Origin: Alcanivorax nanhaiticus
GTDB lineage: Bacteria; Pseudomonadota; Gammaproteobacteria; Pseudomonadales; Alcanivoracaceae
Assembly: GCF_000756665.1 (NCBI RefSeq)
Contig: NZ_ARXV01000012.1
Coordinates: 1 to 64,000 of the forward strand
Direction: 5' to 3'
DNA length: 64,000 bases
The notes under the pieces were generated by a model. It made no database searches, was not told the DNA's origin, and saw nothing but the letters and a program-made list of their open reading frames with translations. Below, in pieces: positions 53,268 through 61,654 of the stretch. Position numbers and translations under genes: made by a program. Numbering within the stretch: the stretch's first letter is position 1; each line of letters starts with the position of its first letter.

Positions 53268-53278
53268 GAGAAGATTGG

Positions 53279-53299
53279 GTAACGAGTAACGAGAAGCGA
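53279..53299 (+). repeat. Degenerate 7-bp repeat block (3 units)
   Basis: GTAACGA, GTAACGA and GAAGCGA start 12 bp after the acyl-CoA dehydrogenase stop codon. Confidence 0.55.
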
Positions 53300-53310
53300 A
53301 CTACAGGGAA

Positions 53311-53542
53311 CTGCTGTCCCACATTTTCAGACCCCCTCTTTGGGACAGCCTCCCCCTTCCTTTGTGGGAGCTTGCTTGCAAGCGAATTCGGCACTAGCGA
53401 ACACTTCTTCGCCTGCAAGCAAGCGCCTACCCAGGAAGAACCAACCGACGTGGAGTGGCGGCATCTGAAAATTGGCTCGCCGACAATTCATGTCTTCATA
53501 TCACGAAAACCCTGCCGGCCCTTCAGGACTGTGGGACAGCAG
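53311..53542. repeat. Nested inverted repeat around a REP-like doublet
   Basis: A perfect 13-bp outer pair CTGCTGTCCCACA (53311-53323) and its complement (53530-53542) encloses ATTTTCAGA (53323-53331)/TCTGAAAAT (53464-53472). Inside them lies a REP-like pair starting GTGGGAGCTTGCTTGCAAG (53364) and its partner CTGCAAGCAAGCGCCTAC (ending 53430). Confidence 0.7.
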
Positions 53543-53566
53543 TGACTACAGGGAGGGTTTTGCCTT

Positions 53567-53621
53567 TCGAAACTCATCTCCCAACAACCAAAGAGGCCGC
53601 GTCCAGGCATGGGCGCGGCCT
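53567..53621 (-). repeat. Right copy of the 55-bp inverted repeat
   Basis: The reverse complement of this segment matches 51762-51816 at about 49 of 55 positions, including the AGGCCGCG terminator hairpin. In this orientation it serves as terminator of the minus-strand gene at 53678. Confidence 0.8.
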
Positions 53622-53677
53622 CTGTTGAGCCACCAACGAGCTTCAGCGGCGTTGTGGCTGGTGGCGAGTGCTCTGGC

Positions 53678-54676
53678 TCAGCCGGCGGTACACTCTGGGC
53701 GGCTTTGATCCAGCTTGCAACGTACCTTGCGCAGCAGGGTCAGCATGTCCGGGTCATAGTATCCCTCGATCTTCAGCTGGTTACGCGCTTCCTGCATTAG
53801 CACTTCATATTCTGCTTTGTCGGAATCCGGGATTTCTACCCACCATTTTGCATCAACTTTTTCTTCTTCCTTTTTCAGCTGGGCCACAATCCGGTCCAGA
53901 TTCTGGTAAAAATACTCCCGGGATTTCTGGGCCAGCTCGGGGCTGAAGGCGTCTTTCTTGCCGATCAGCTGGATGGTCAGCTGCACCAGCGGGTAGTTGA
54001 TAATGCCGCCATCCGGGGACAGGCCCTTGTACAGTTCCAGCGCTTCATAAGCGGCCAGGGGAGCGGCAATCACGTCCACCACGCCGTTGTTGAACTTGGT
54101 GGAGAAGTTGGTGATATCAGACGCTACCGGGGTGGCACCTACCTGGGAGACCAGCTTGGCCTGGGTTTCGTCATATTCGAGAACCGCTACCCGCTTGCCC
54201 GCAGCCTTGGCCAGGGTGTTGACCTGTTTGTCGTTCACGAAGATATAGGCCGCTCCTGCCGGCGCGATGCCCATGATCTGATAGGAGCCCTGGGTGAGTT
54301 TGGGCGCACTCTGGGGCAGTGACAGCACCTGCAGCACGATACGCAAGTGATCCATGCTGGGGATGGAGCCGATCGAATCCACGGTGCCGGCGTACTTGCT
54401 GAAGCCTCGGCCACGGATACCGGTAACCAGGGCAGCATCACAGATACCCGCCTTGAGATCTTCGGCGGCGATGGCTTCATTGGTGTAGGGGATCAGTTCT
54501 GCATCCAGTCCCCAGCCCACAGCGGCGGTCTGCCAGTCTTTCATGGCTCCCATCATCGGGCCCACATTGCCGACAATATCAAAAACACAGATCTTGGTTT
54601 TGGTGGTAGCGGCCTGGGCCGTCATGGATGTTGCCAGGGCGCAAGCGGCCAGGGCGGCAGTCATCAGCTTCTTCAT
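53678..54676 (-). CDS. Periplasmic putative solute-binding protein, DUF6091-like
   Basis: The 332-residue exported protein (signal peptide 1-22, cleavage at AQA-AT) starts with KICVFDIVGNVGPM and contains AYIFVNDKQVNTLAKAAGKRVAVLEYDETQAKLV (quoted in part). It closely resembles DUF6091 proteins, which have a TRAP/DctP-like bilobed binding fold. Near the end a cysteine pair (VRCKLDQSRPEC) may form a disulfide. No transport genes are adjacent, so the ligand and membrane partner are unknown. It lies on the same strand as the AraC regulator upstream (142 bp apart). Confidence 0.82.
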   Translation of the reverse strand: MKKLMTAALAACALATSMTAQAATTKTKICVFDIVGNVGPMMGAMKDWQTAAVGWGLDAELIPYTNEAIAAEDLKAGICDAALVTGIRGRGFSKYAGTVDSIGSIPSMDHLRIVLQVLSLPQSAPKLTQGSYQIMGIAPAGAAYIFVNDKQVNTLAKAAGKRVAVLEYDETQAKLVSQVGATPVASDITNFSTKFNNGVVDVIAAPLAAYEALELYKGLSPDGGIINYPLVQLTIQLIGKKDAFSPELAQKSREYFYQNLDRIVAQLKKEEEKVDAKWWVEIPDSDKAEYEVLMQEARNQLKIEGYYDPDMLTLLRKVRCKLDQSRPECTAG

Positions 54677-54817
54677 GGAATTTTCCTGCGTTGTTATTAC
54701 TGGTATCGCTTTAGGGTATGAGTGGATGGTAGTAGGAAAGGTTCAGAAAGAAAAAGCCGCTCGCGCCAGTCTGGCTGCAATTTGGGTCAATTCTCGCCTG
54801 GTTTTGTATGTGGGGGG

Positions 54818-55831
54818 TTATTGACGTTGGGCCCGGCGCACCTCTCCGGGGGTTTTTCCCGTCCAGCCTCGGTAAGCCTTGCTGAAACTGGCTTGGTCAC
54901 TGTAACCGATCTGTTCGGCGATTTTGTCCAGCGGCATGTCCGTATCGCGGAGAAAGCGGGTGGCGAAGGTTTCTCTTACCTCGTTTCGAATAGTGCTGAA
55001 GGCATACCCGGCCAGTTTCAGGTGGCGACGCACTGAGCGTGGGCTCATGCCGAGACTGTCCGCCACGCGTTCAAGACTGCTGTTACGGCCGCAACCACGA
55101 ATAATTTCCTGCCTGATCAACGTGGCAACGCGAAGGCTGTCATCCTGGTCGAGTTGCTCGCGGGAGCGGGCGCTGGCCAGAAATGCAGCCATGCTTGCCT
55201 CATCGTCTCTTGCCTGTCTGCCGGACAAGGGCATTAGCACCTTGCTGGAGGGTTCGTTGAAATAGACGGAGACATCGTTGGGCAACTGTCGCCAGTTGGG
55301 AGACTTCTCCGGGCAGGGAAAGTTGAACTTGAAGGTGAATTCACGGCACACCAGGGAAGCAAGGGAATAGATACTGCCCATGTATATGTTGGTGATGGTT
55401 GGCCGGAGATCTTCCAGGTCCCAGTTGTCGCACAACTCGATAGTGATCAATTCACCATTGCAGGTGATTTCCATATCCATCAGCGGCAGAGAAACACGAA
55501 GATACTGCACGACCATGTAGACCAGTTTCGGGAAGTCCTGTTGGCGTAGTAGCGCAAAACCAAACAAGCCATGGCCCTGTAAATCCAGTTCCTGACCAAA
55601 CTGAAAACTGGCAGAGGCATCATTCAGCAGTTTTTCGCCTTGGCGAAGGATGTGGCAGATCTGATTTATCGAGAGATAGGTGTCGGGCTGTTCGATAACA
55701 TGAAAATCCAGGTTTGAATTTTCGAGTACCAACGTTCCATTTATTCCGCGTTTTTGGAGAAAGCGTAGATACCGACGGGCATAACGTGCAGAAATCAGAG
55801 GAACTTCGAGCGCCATTCCTTTTCTTTTCAT
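54818..55831 (-). CDS. AraC-family regulator with arabinose-binding-like N-domain
   Basis: The 337-residue protein has an N-terminal domain of the OruR/ArcR type (Arabinose_bd, PF12625-like) spanning about 15-200. The C-terminal AraC helix-turn-helix region includes LERVADSLGMSPRSVRRHLKLAG and IAEQIGYSDQASFSKAYRGWTGKTPGEVRR. Effectors of relatives are amino acids or fatty acids. ATG 55831 is chosen over an upstream TTG. It is divergent (about 200 bp) from the GH3 operon and is its most likely regulator. The solute-binding gene downstream may share its transcript. Confidence 0.88.
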   Translation of the reverse strand: MKRKGMALEVPLISARYARRYLRFLQKRGINGTLVLENSNLDFHVIEQPDTYLSINQICHILRQGEKLLNDASASFQFGQELDLQGHGLFGFALLRQQDFPKLVYMVVQYLRVSLPLMDMEITCNGELITIELCDNWDLEDLRPTITNIYMGSIYSLASLVCREFTFKFNFPCPEKSPNWRQLPNDVSVYFNEPSSKVLMPLSGRQARDDEASMAAFLASARSREQLDQDDSLRVATLIRQEIIRGCGRNSSLERVADSLGMSPRSVRRHLKLAGYAFSTIRNEVRETFATRFLRDTDMPLDKIAEQIGYSDQASFSKAYRGWTGKTPGEVRRAQRQ

Positions 55832-56031
55832 TCTCAATTATCCGGTTTAATCGGACCCCGTTGTTTTTATTGTTGAGAACTCTGTCGCAATATCTTGCTG
55901 ATCATGAAAACGGAAATGAAAGTTTTCCCGTTTTAACAAAAAATTGGCCGCTTTTACTATTAATTGATCGCCTTCAGATGCTCATGATGTCGCCCCGCTT
56001 TATCGCATAAAAATAATCAGGGAGCCACAAA

Positions 56032-56805
56032 ATGAAAAGGGAAACTGCGCCTAAATTGAAAGCGAGGTATGTCCCTATCTCTAAAGTATCAGTCCGGTTA
56101 ATAAGGCGAATGTATGAGATATATTCTCAGTACTACGAAAATATAAGTCTGGATCTGTTTTGTCAGGATATGGCTGAAAAAAACGGTGTTTTTCTGGTTG
56201 AGGATCGCTCTACCAAGCGCGTGGTAGGTTTTTCAACGATGAAAACATTGGACATGCGTAATGGCGATAAACGGGTTAAAGGCGTGTTCAGTGGTGACAC
56301 CATTATCGAGAAGGAATATTGGGGAAATAAAGCACTGCATGTGGCGTTCTTTTTACGCATGATTCGAGAAAAACTACGACATCCTTTTCGTCCCATGTTC
56401 TGGTTGCTGATCTCCAAGGGTTACAAAACGTACTTGTTGATGGCGAATAATTTCCATAATTATTATCCAAACCCCGACAGGCATTGTGAAAAGCTTGAGG
56501 GGCTGGTAGATAATTACTGTGAACTGCTTTTTCAGCCCTACTATTGTCCGGAAAACAAGCTTCTCGACTTTGGCGGCGGCTATACTCACCTGAAATCAGA
56601 TGTGGCACAGATCACAGATGAAATGCGTGCAAGAAATGAAAAAATTCATTTCTTCGAAAAGCGCAACCCCAGCTGGGAGCGTGGAACTGAATTGCCTTGT
56701 GTGGGTGAGGTTAGCTACTCCCTGATTTTGCATTACCCCTTTTCCTTGTGGCGCAAACTGCGCCGTAAAACCCGCGGGACCATGACAGCTATCCCGGCAA
56801 AATAA
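56032..56805 (+). CDS. GNAT-like protein of unknown function
   Basis: The 257-residue protein has the shape of a GNAT acyltransferase: VFLVEDRSTKRVVGFSTMKT (strand), GVFSGDTIIEKEYWGNKAL and FWLLISKGYKTYLLMANNF. The acetyl-CoA pyrophosphate loop (Q/RxxGxG/A) is not clear, so activity is uncertain. The first third is basic and Lys/Arg/Tyr-rich. Base composition is more AT-rich than its neighbours. GGGAG precedes the ATG by 8 nt. It is the first gene of the GH3 operon, 19 bp before the GH3 gene. I cannot name a function. Confidence 0.6.
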   Translation: MKRETAPKLKARYVPISKVSVRLIRRMYEIYSQYYENISLDLFCQDMAEKNGVFLVEDRSTKRVVGFSTMKTLDMRNGDKRVKGVFSGDTIIEKEYWGNKALHVAFFLRMIREKLRHPFRPMFWLLISKGYKTYLLMANNFHNYYPNPDRHCEKLEGLVDNYCELLFQPYYCPENKLLDFGGGYTHLKSDVAQITDEMRARNEKIHFFEKRNPSWERGTELPCVGEVSYSLILHYPFSLWRKLRRKTRGTMTAIPAK

Positions 56806-56824
56806 TTACAAAAACGGGGCAACC

Positions 56825-58459
56825 ATGTTCGGACACCATCTATTGAAGCTGGCCACTGGACCCGGCGAACGGCGCTTTGCGCGCTCGCGAGAGTCCATGG
56901 AAAACGTACAACGAGAAAACCTGTCCCGCTTGCTGGGACAGATTGCCGGTATGCCCGCTGCAGAACAGGCTGGGCTGACGGCGGATATGAGCTGGGAGCA
57001 ATTTTCGGCTGCCCAGCCGGTTACGGATTACGATTATTGGCGTGACGCCATCGATTTTCACCGTAGCCAGGGGCGCAGCTGGATGAGCCGCTCCCCGGTG
57101 AGCCGTTTTCAGCCAACCAGCGGTTCTACCTCAGCCATCAAGTGGGTGCCGTACACCAAACAGTTTCTGGGCGAGCTGGATAATGCCATCAGTCCCTGGG
57201 TGGTAGATCTCTACCGGCAGTTTCCCCGGCTCATGCATGGGCGCCATTATTGGTCCATGTCTTGGGTGCCCACTGCGCTGAGGGAAAGCATGAGTGAAGA
57301 GATTAATGATGATCTTCAGCTCATGTCTCTGGGCAAGCGCATATTGGCAGGCGCAACCCAGTCGGTTCCCCAGAACGTATCGCTCGCACGTACCTCCGAT
57401 GATTCCCTGTTTGCCACACTGGCCTGGCTGGCATCGGATCAATCCCTTTCAATGATCTCTATCTGGAGCCCTACCTTTGGGTTGGGGCTGCTCAAGAATA
57501 TGGCGCTCTGGCGGGATGAGCTGGCCCAGGTGCTGTCCACGGGGGAATGGGGAAGCTATATGCAGGGCGTCGAAAACCCTGGTTGCCCGAAATCCCCACG
57601 CGCGGGGGCGATGCTGCGTGAATGGGATGGTTCACTGTGCCCCGAGTTTTTCAAGGCCTTATGGCCGTCGCTGGCGCTGGTAAGTGCCTGGGACACTGCG
57701 GCGTCAGCGCCATGGGCTCGGCAGCTCCATTCGCTGCTTCCGCAAGCCGGTTTCCAGGGCAAGGGGTTGTGGGCGACGGAGGGGGTGGTGACGATTCCCT
57801 ATCAGGGGGAACACACCTTGGCCTATCGAAGCCATGTTTATGAATTTCAGGACCCGGATGATGGCAGCATCTATGCCCCCTGGGAGCTGGAGGTGGGGCA
57901 GCGGGTGATGCCCTTGCTGAGTACGGGGAGCGGCTTGTTGCGCTACCGGCTCAAAGATCTGGTGCGGGTAGAGGGTTTTAATCAGGGCGTGCCGATTCTC
58001 ACCTTTCTGGGCCGAGCGGGCACCACGGATCTGGTGGGTGAAAAACTCACCGCACCAGTGGTGGAGGAGGCCATTGCGGCTATCGATCTGCCGGATGATG
58101 CGATACCGGTTTGTACCGTTGCGGTGGATGATGCCGGCAATGGCAAGCCGGGGTATCTGTTGTTGCTGGAAGGTGAGTGCAAGCAGAGTTCCGGCGCCGG
58201 CGCCCGACTGGAGGCCGAATTACAAAAGCATTTTCACTATCAGCTGGCACGAAACCTTGGGCAGCTGGAACCGATGCGTTGCGTGGTGCATCCCGGCATG
58301 CGTGAGCGTTACCTGCGTCAATGTCGCCAGCGCGGCATGATTGAGGGAAACATCAAGATGGAATCCCTCCAGTACTGGCCGGGTAGCCTGCCTGGTTGGC
58401 TTTCTTTCGAAGGAGACCTTTCTCGTTGTGGAAAGGGCGCCAAGGAGCCGGTGCTGTGA
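56825..58459 (+). CDS. GH3-family acyl-adenylate/amido synthetase
   Basis: The 544-residue protein matches the GH3 family, known from plants for joining jasmonate or auxin to amino acids via acyl-adenylates. Motif I FQPTSGSTSAIKWVPYT (from residue 96) corresponds to the phosphate-binding loop. Further family elements are GKGLWATEGVVTIPYQG and the C-terminal DLVGEKLTAPVVEEAI, where the flap domain begins. It probably activates a carboxylic acid with ATP and transfers it to an amine. The next gene starts on its stop codon (GTGA), so it is translationally coupled. Confidence 0.85.
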   Translation: MFGHHLLKLATGPGERRFARSRESMENVQRENLSRLLGQIAGMPAAEQAGLTADMSWEQFSAAQPVTDYDYWRDAIDFHRSQGRSWMSRSPVSRFQPTSGSTSAIKWVPYTKQFLGELDNAISPWVVDLYRQFPRLMHGRHYWSMSWVPTALRESMSEEINDDLQLMSLGKRILAGATQSVPQNVSLARTSDDSLFATLAWLASDQSLSMISIWSPTFGLGLLKNMALWRDELAQVLSTGEWGSYMQGVENPGCPKSPRAGAMLREWDGSLCPEFFKALWPSLALVSAWDTAASAPWARQLHSLLPQAGFQGKGLWATEGVVTIPYQGEHTLAYRSHVYEFQDPDDGSIYAPWELEVGQRVMPLLSTGSGLLRYRLKDLVRVEGFNQGVPILTFLGRAGTTDLVGEKLTAPVVEEAIAAIDLPDDAIPVCTVAVDDAGNGKPGYLLLLEGECKQSSGAGARLEAELQKHFHYQLARNLGQLEPMRCVVHPGMRERYLRQCRQRGMIEGNIKMESLQYWPGSLPGWLSFEGDLSRCGKGAKEPVL

Positions 58460-59550
58460 GTTATCGGATCCGCCCCGCAGAGCAGGGGGATAACGAAGCG
58501 ATTCTGACCCTGCTACAGGGAACGCCGCAACAGGGAGCGGTAACACTCAACTTTGAGCGCCAACCAGATTACTTCCGTGGTGCCAGGGTGGCCTGTGAGC
58601 AGCCGGATGTATGGGTGGCGGAAGCGCGCGATGCCCCAGGGAAAGTCGGCGCGGTTTATAACGTGGGCTGGCGGCATGTGTGGGTAAATGGTGAGGTGCG
58701 GCCGATTCGTTACGCCCATGATCTTCGGATTGCCCCGGAATGTCGCAACGGGATGATTCTGCACCGTCTGTTTCGGCACTTGCGCAAGCAATTGGCTGAA
58801 GGCGAATGGATGCAGACAACGGTATTACAGGATAACCAGGCATCACTTGCCACGGTGGCCAGTGGCCGTGCTGGGCTGCCTACCTACTATCCGGCCGGAA
58901 CCATTGAAACCAGCATGCTTTACACCCGCCAACGCATGCCGCGTCTGCCCGCGGACATTGCTATTCGGCAGAGCGGCTCGGCGGACTTGCCGGACATTGC
59001 CGCGTTGCTGAAGGCGCAGGGCCAACACAAACAGTTTTTCCCATACTGGGACGTCAATCGTGTCCATGGAGATGAGTATTGCTACGGGCTGAATGCATCC
59101 AGCTTCTTGTTGCTCCGGATAGGAGGAGAGCTAAAAGGGGTGTTGGGCTTCTGGGACCAGAAGCCAATCAAGCAAACCCGGGTGCTGGGTTATACCCGTG
59201 GCATGGGAATGATGCGCCACCTCTACAATACGCACAGCGTATTGCGGGGTGGTATGCGCCTGCCGGCACCGGGAGGCGTGTTGTCCTACCTCTCTCTGCA
59301 CAGCGTGATTGTGAGTAACGATGACCCTGAGCTACTGCGCCTGTTGCTGGATTATGCCGTGGCATTTTTCCATGGTCGTTATGACGCATTGATTTGTGGT
59401 TTCTTCCAGCAGGACCGGCTGGCTAAGGTCGCTGAGCGCTACCGCAGAAGGTTATTGCTCAGCGAACATTTTCTGGTGAGTTATGACGGCGACCCGCGCG
59501 GTACGCTGGATATGAATCGGCCCTGGTATGTGGAGGTAGCGCGCCTGTGA
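58456..59550 (+). CDS. GNAT-family acyltransferase
   Basis: The 364-residue protein begins with a GNAT domain (SYRIRPAEQGDNEAILTLL; VGAVYNVGW; VRPIRYAHDLRIAPECRNGMILHRLFRHLRKQ). It continues with a second GNAT-like half containing the signature IAIRQSGSADLPDIAAL, so it may be a duplicated double-GNAT. It probably transfers an acyl group from CoA to an amine. GTG 58456 overlaps the GH3 stop. It also overlaps the next gene by 4 bp. It is part of the GH3 operon. Confidence 0.8.
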   Translation: MSYRIRPAEQGDNEAILTLLQGTPQQGAVTLNFERQPDYFRGARVACEQPDVWVAEARDAPGKVGAVYNVGWRHVWVNGEVRPIRYAHDLRIAPECRNGMILHRLFRHLRKQLAEGEWMQTTVLQDNQASLATVASGRAGLPTYYPAGTIETSMLYTRQRMPRLPADIAIRQSGSADLPDIAALLKAQGQHKQFFPYWDVNRVHGDEYCYGLNASSFLLLRIGGELKGVLGFWDQKPIKQTRVLGYTRGMGMMRHLYNTHSVLRGGMRLPAPGGVLSYLSLHSVIVSNDDPELLRLLLDYAVAFFHGRYDALICGFFQQDRLAKVAERYRRRLLLSEHFLVSYDGDPRGTLDMNRPWYVEVARL

Positions 59551-60503
59551 GTGTCAGTGCTACCGATTACATCGGGATGTGGTATCAGGCTCGTGCAAAG
59601 TTGGGCGTGGATGACCGCATTGATTTCATGTTTGTCGATCCGGAAAGCGGCAAACGGCGCAGTGTCATTTTACGGCACCGGGACTATGACGGTGTGGCAG
59701 GCATTCTGGTATCGGCGCGGCGGATGGGGATGACGCCGCCTCAGGTTCCATTCGGTAAGCCGCGCCCGGCGCCACCATTCTGGAAGCGCTGGCAAGCCGA
59801 TCCTGTTGCTGGTGCGGCTGCCACGCCAAGCTGGCGAACGTCCGAAATGGCAAGTGAGTCATCTCCTGAGCCACAGATACAATGGTTGAGCAAGGCCCAA
59901 ACAAGTGAATTGTATCGTGCAGCGCAGAGCTGCAATGTCTCGCTGAACAGTCTTTTGTTGCTGTCACTGCACCGGGCAGTCTGCACAATCCTGATGGACA
60001 GAATGCAGTCCGGCAGCTGGTGCTTTCCCGTCAATATGCGCAATGCCGTTACCGTGCCTCGTGAGGAAATGAACTTGTCCAGCGCGTTTTACCTGAGCGT
60101 AGCGCCCGAGGATCAGCCAGCCGATATCGACAATGCCATTCGCGCCAATCTGAAAGCCAATGTGCACTGGCGTTACTGGCACCTGGCCCGTATTGGGCGC
60201 GTTATCGGGCAATCGGGAGTGGACTGGCTTTGTGCTCGAATGCTGAACGGCAAGGCTCATTGCGGTTCATTTTCCAGCTTGGGCGAATGGCAGATGGATT
60301 TTGCTTCTGCCGGTATGGCAGCGGATACGGTGTTTGGTTGCTGTGGTCCTGGAAGCCCCAATCACCCGGTAGCCAATGGTGTCATGGTCGTTAATGGGCG
60401 TTTGAGCCTGGCGCTGCGGCTGCATCCTTCTCTTGGTGCGGATGAGGTTCGCGCCAAACGCTGTCTTGAACAGTGGATCAATGGCTTGCTGGAGTGGATA
60501 TGA
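59547..60503 (+). CDS. Condensation-domain-like acyltransferase homologue
   Basis: The 318-residue protein resembles the condensation/acyltransferase superfamily (NRPS C domain, PapA, wax synthase). The active-site region is RHRDYDG (His44, Asp48, Gly49), i.e. HHxxxDG with the first His replaced by Arg. The C-terminal half has the NSLLLLSLHRAV helix, FPVNMRN, and the later SLGEW-type strand of the fold. It is shorter than full C domains (about 450). It may be a minimal ester- or amide-forming enzyme. The start is GTG 59547, overlapping the preceding stop. The adaptor gene begins on its stop codon. Confidence 0.65.
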   Translation: MSVSATDYIGMWYQARAKLGVDDRIDFMFVDPESGKRRSVILRHRDYDGVAGILVSARRMGMTPPQVPFGKPRPAPPFWKRWQADPVAGAAATPSWRTSEMASESSPEPQIQWLSKAQTSELYRAAQSCNVSLNSLLLLSLHRAVCTILMDRMQSGSWCFPVNMRNAVTVPREEMNLSSAFYLSVAPEDQPADIDNAIRANLKANVHWRYWHLARIGRVIGQSGVDWLCARMLNGKAHCGSFSSLGEWQMDFASAGMAADTVFGCCGPGSPNHPVANGVMVVNGRLSLALRLHPSLGADEVRAKRCLEQWINGLLEWI

Positions 60504-61654
60504 GAATGCCGACCTTGCGTACCCTGGTGGCGGTCATTGCGGCACTGGCAATGGGGTTAGCCGTGGCCATGCTCTATCTGGTCCCCCCGGCACAGCCGGA
60601 GCAGAAAGTGCGTGATAGCGTGCTGGCACTGGATACCTGGCAGGTGAGCTGGCGCGACGAAATCATTCCGGTTTATACCCAGGGGCTGGTATCGGCGCGG
60701 CATGAGCTGCCTCTCAGCCTTGAAGTTTCCGGCCGCGTCGAAGAAGTCGCGCCTGCGTTCGCCGATGGTGGTCGTGTGATGGCCGGTGAAATCCTGTTGC
60801 GGCTGGATCCGGAGCCTTTTGAGCTGGAAGTCACGTCACAACAGAATGCGGTGCAGGCTGCCCGTTTGCATCTGGCTGAAACCCGTGCCCGTGCCAGAGT
60901 GGCAGGGGGCTCGGGTCGGTCGTCGGCGCTGGGGCGTTTCGAACCGCAAATGGATGAGGCTCGTAGCCGACTGGCGGCAGCGCAGGCTGGATTGCGGCAA
61001 GCCCAGCGGCAACTTGAGCAAACCGAATTGGTAGCGTCGATCAGTGGTCGCTTGAGAGGCGTCAAGGTGATGCCGGGGCAGCATCTTCAGGCTGGGACTG
61101 TGTTGGGCCAGCTCTATCAGGAAGACTTGGTGGAAGTGCGCTTGCCCGTGCGCGACGACTGGCTGGCCCTGCTGGGCATTGTGCCGGGGGATGACAGCAC
61201 TCTGGCCATGGTCAATGCGACGTTGCGTGGGCGTTTCGCTGGCCGGGATGGGGAATGGCAGGGCCGGGTGGTGCGCCGTGAAGGTGGGCTCAATCGCAAT
61301 CAAATGATGAACCTCATTGTGCAGGTGGCCAATCATGAGCAAGGGTTGCCGCTGGAGCCCGGCGTGCTGGTACAAGCTGAGCTGCGTGGTGCGCCGACCC
61401 CTGCGGTGGCGGTGCTGCCCCGTTCTGCCCAGGCGGGAGAAGACAGCATCTGGGTATTGGATGAAGACAAGCGCCTGCGTCGCCAGGCGGTCGTTATGCT
61501 GCACCATGATCGAGAGCACCTCTATGTCAGCGATGGCGTCACCAGCACGACCCGTGCGGTATTGGCCGGTGATCTGCAACTGTTGGAGGGGATGCGTATC
61601 GACCCGAATCCGCCGGCGGCGGGTTTGGCCACGGTGAGCGGGTTGGCACCATGA
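60500..61654 (+). CDS. RND efflux periplasmic adaptor (HlyD/MFP family)
   Basis: The 384-residue protein is the membrane-fusion subunit of a tripartite exporter. It has an N-terminal anchor helix (about 6-28), a lipoyl-like segment around LSLEVSGRVEEVAPAF, a coiled-coil hairpin (about 100-170, HLAETRARARV and RLAAAQAGLRQAQRQLEQ), and beta-barrel/membrane-proximal domains. It connects the inner-membrane RND pump to an outer-membrane channel, which is not seen in the window. ATG 60500 overlaps the previous stop; the RND gene overlaps its own stop (ATGA). Confidence 0.9.
   Translation: MRMPTLRTLVAVIAALAMGLAVAMLYLVPPAQPEQKVRDSVLALDTWQVSWRDEIIPVYTQGLVSARHELPLSLEVSGRVEEVAPAFADGGRVMAGEILLRLDPEPFELEVTSQQNAVQAARLHLAETRARARVAGGSGRSSALGRFEPQMDEARSRLAAAQAGLRQAQRQLEQTELVASISGRLRGVKVMPGQHLQAGTVLGQLYQEDLVEVRLPVRDDWLALLGIVPGDDSTLAMVNATLRGRFAGRDGEWQGRVVRREGGLNRNQMMNLIVQVANHEQGLPLEPGVLVQAELRGAPTPAVAVLPRSAQAGEDSIWVLDEDKRLRRQAVVMLHHDREHLYVSDGVTSTTRAVLAGDLQLLEGMRIDPNPPAAGLATVSGLAP

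Noticed and set aside
55800..56800. Horizontal transfer of the first GH3-operon gene because of higher AT content
   Set aside because: The shift is moderate and limited to one gene plus its promoter, and no mobility genes or tRNA border are seen.
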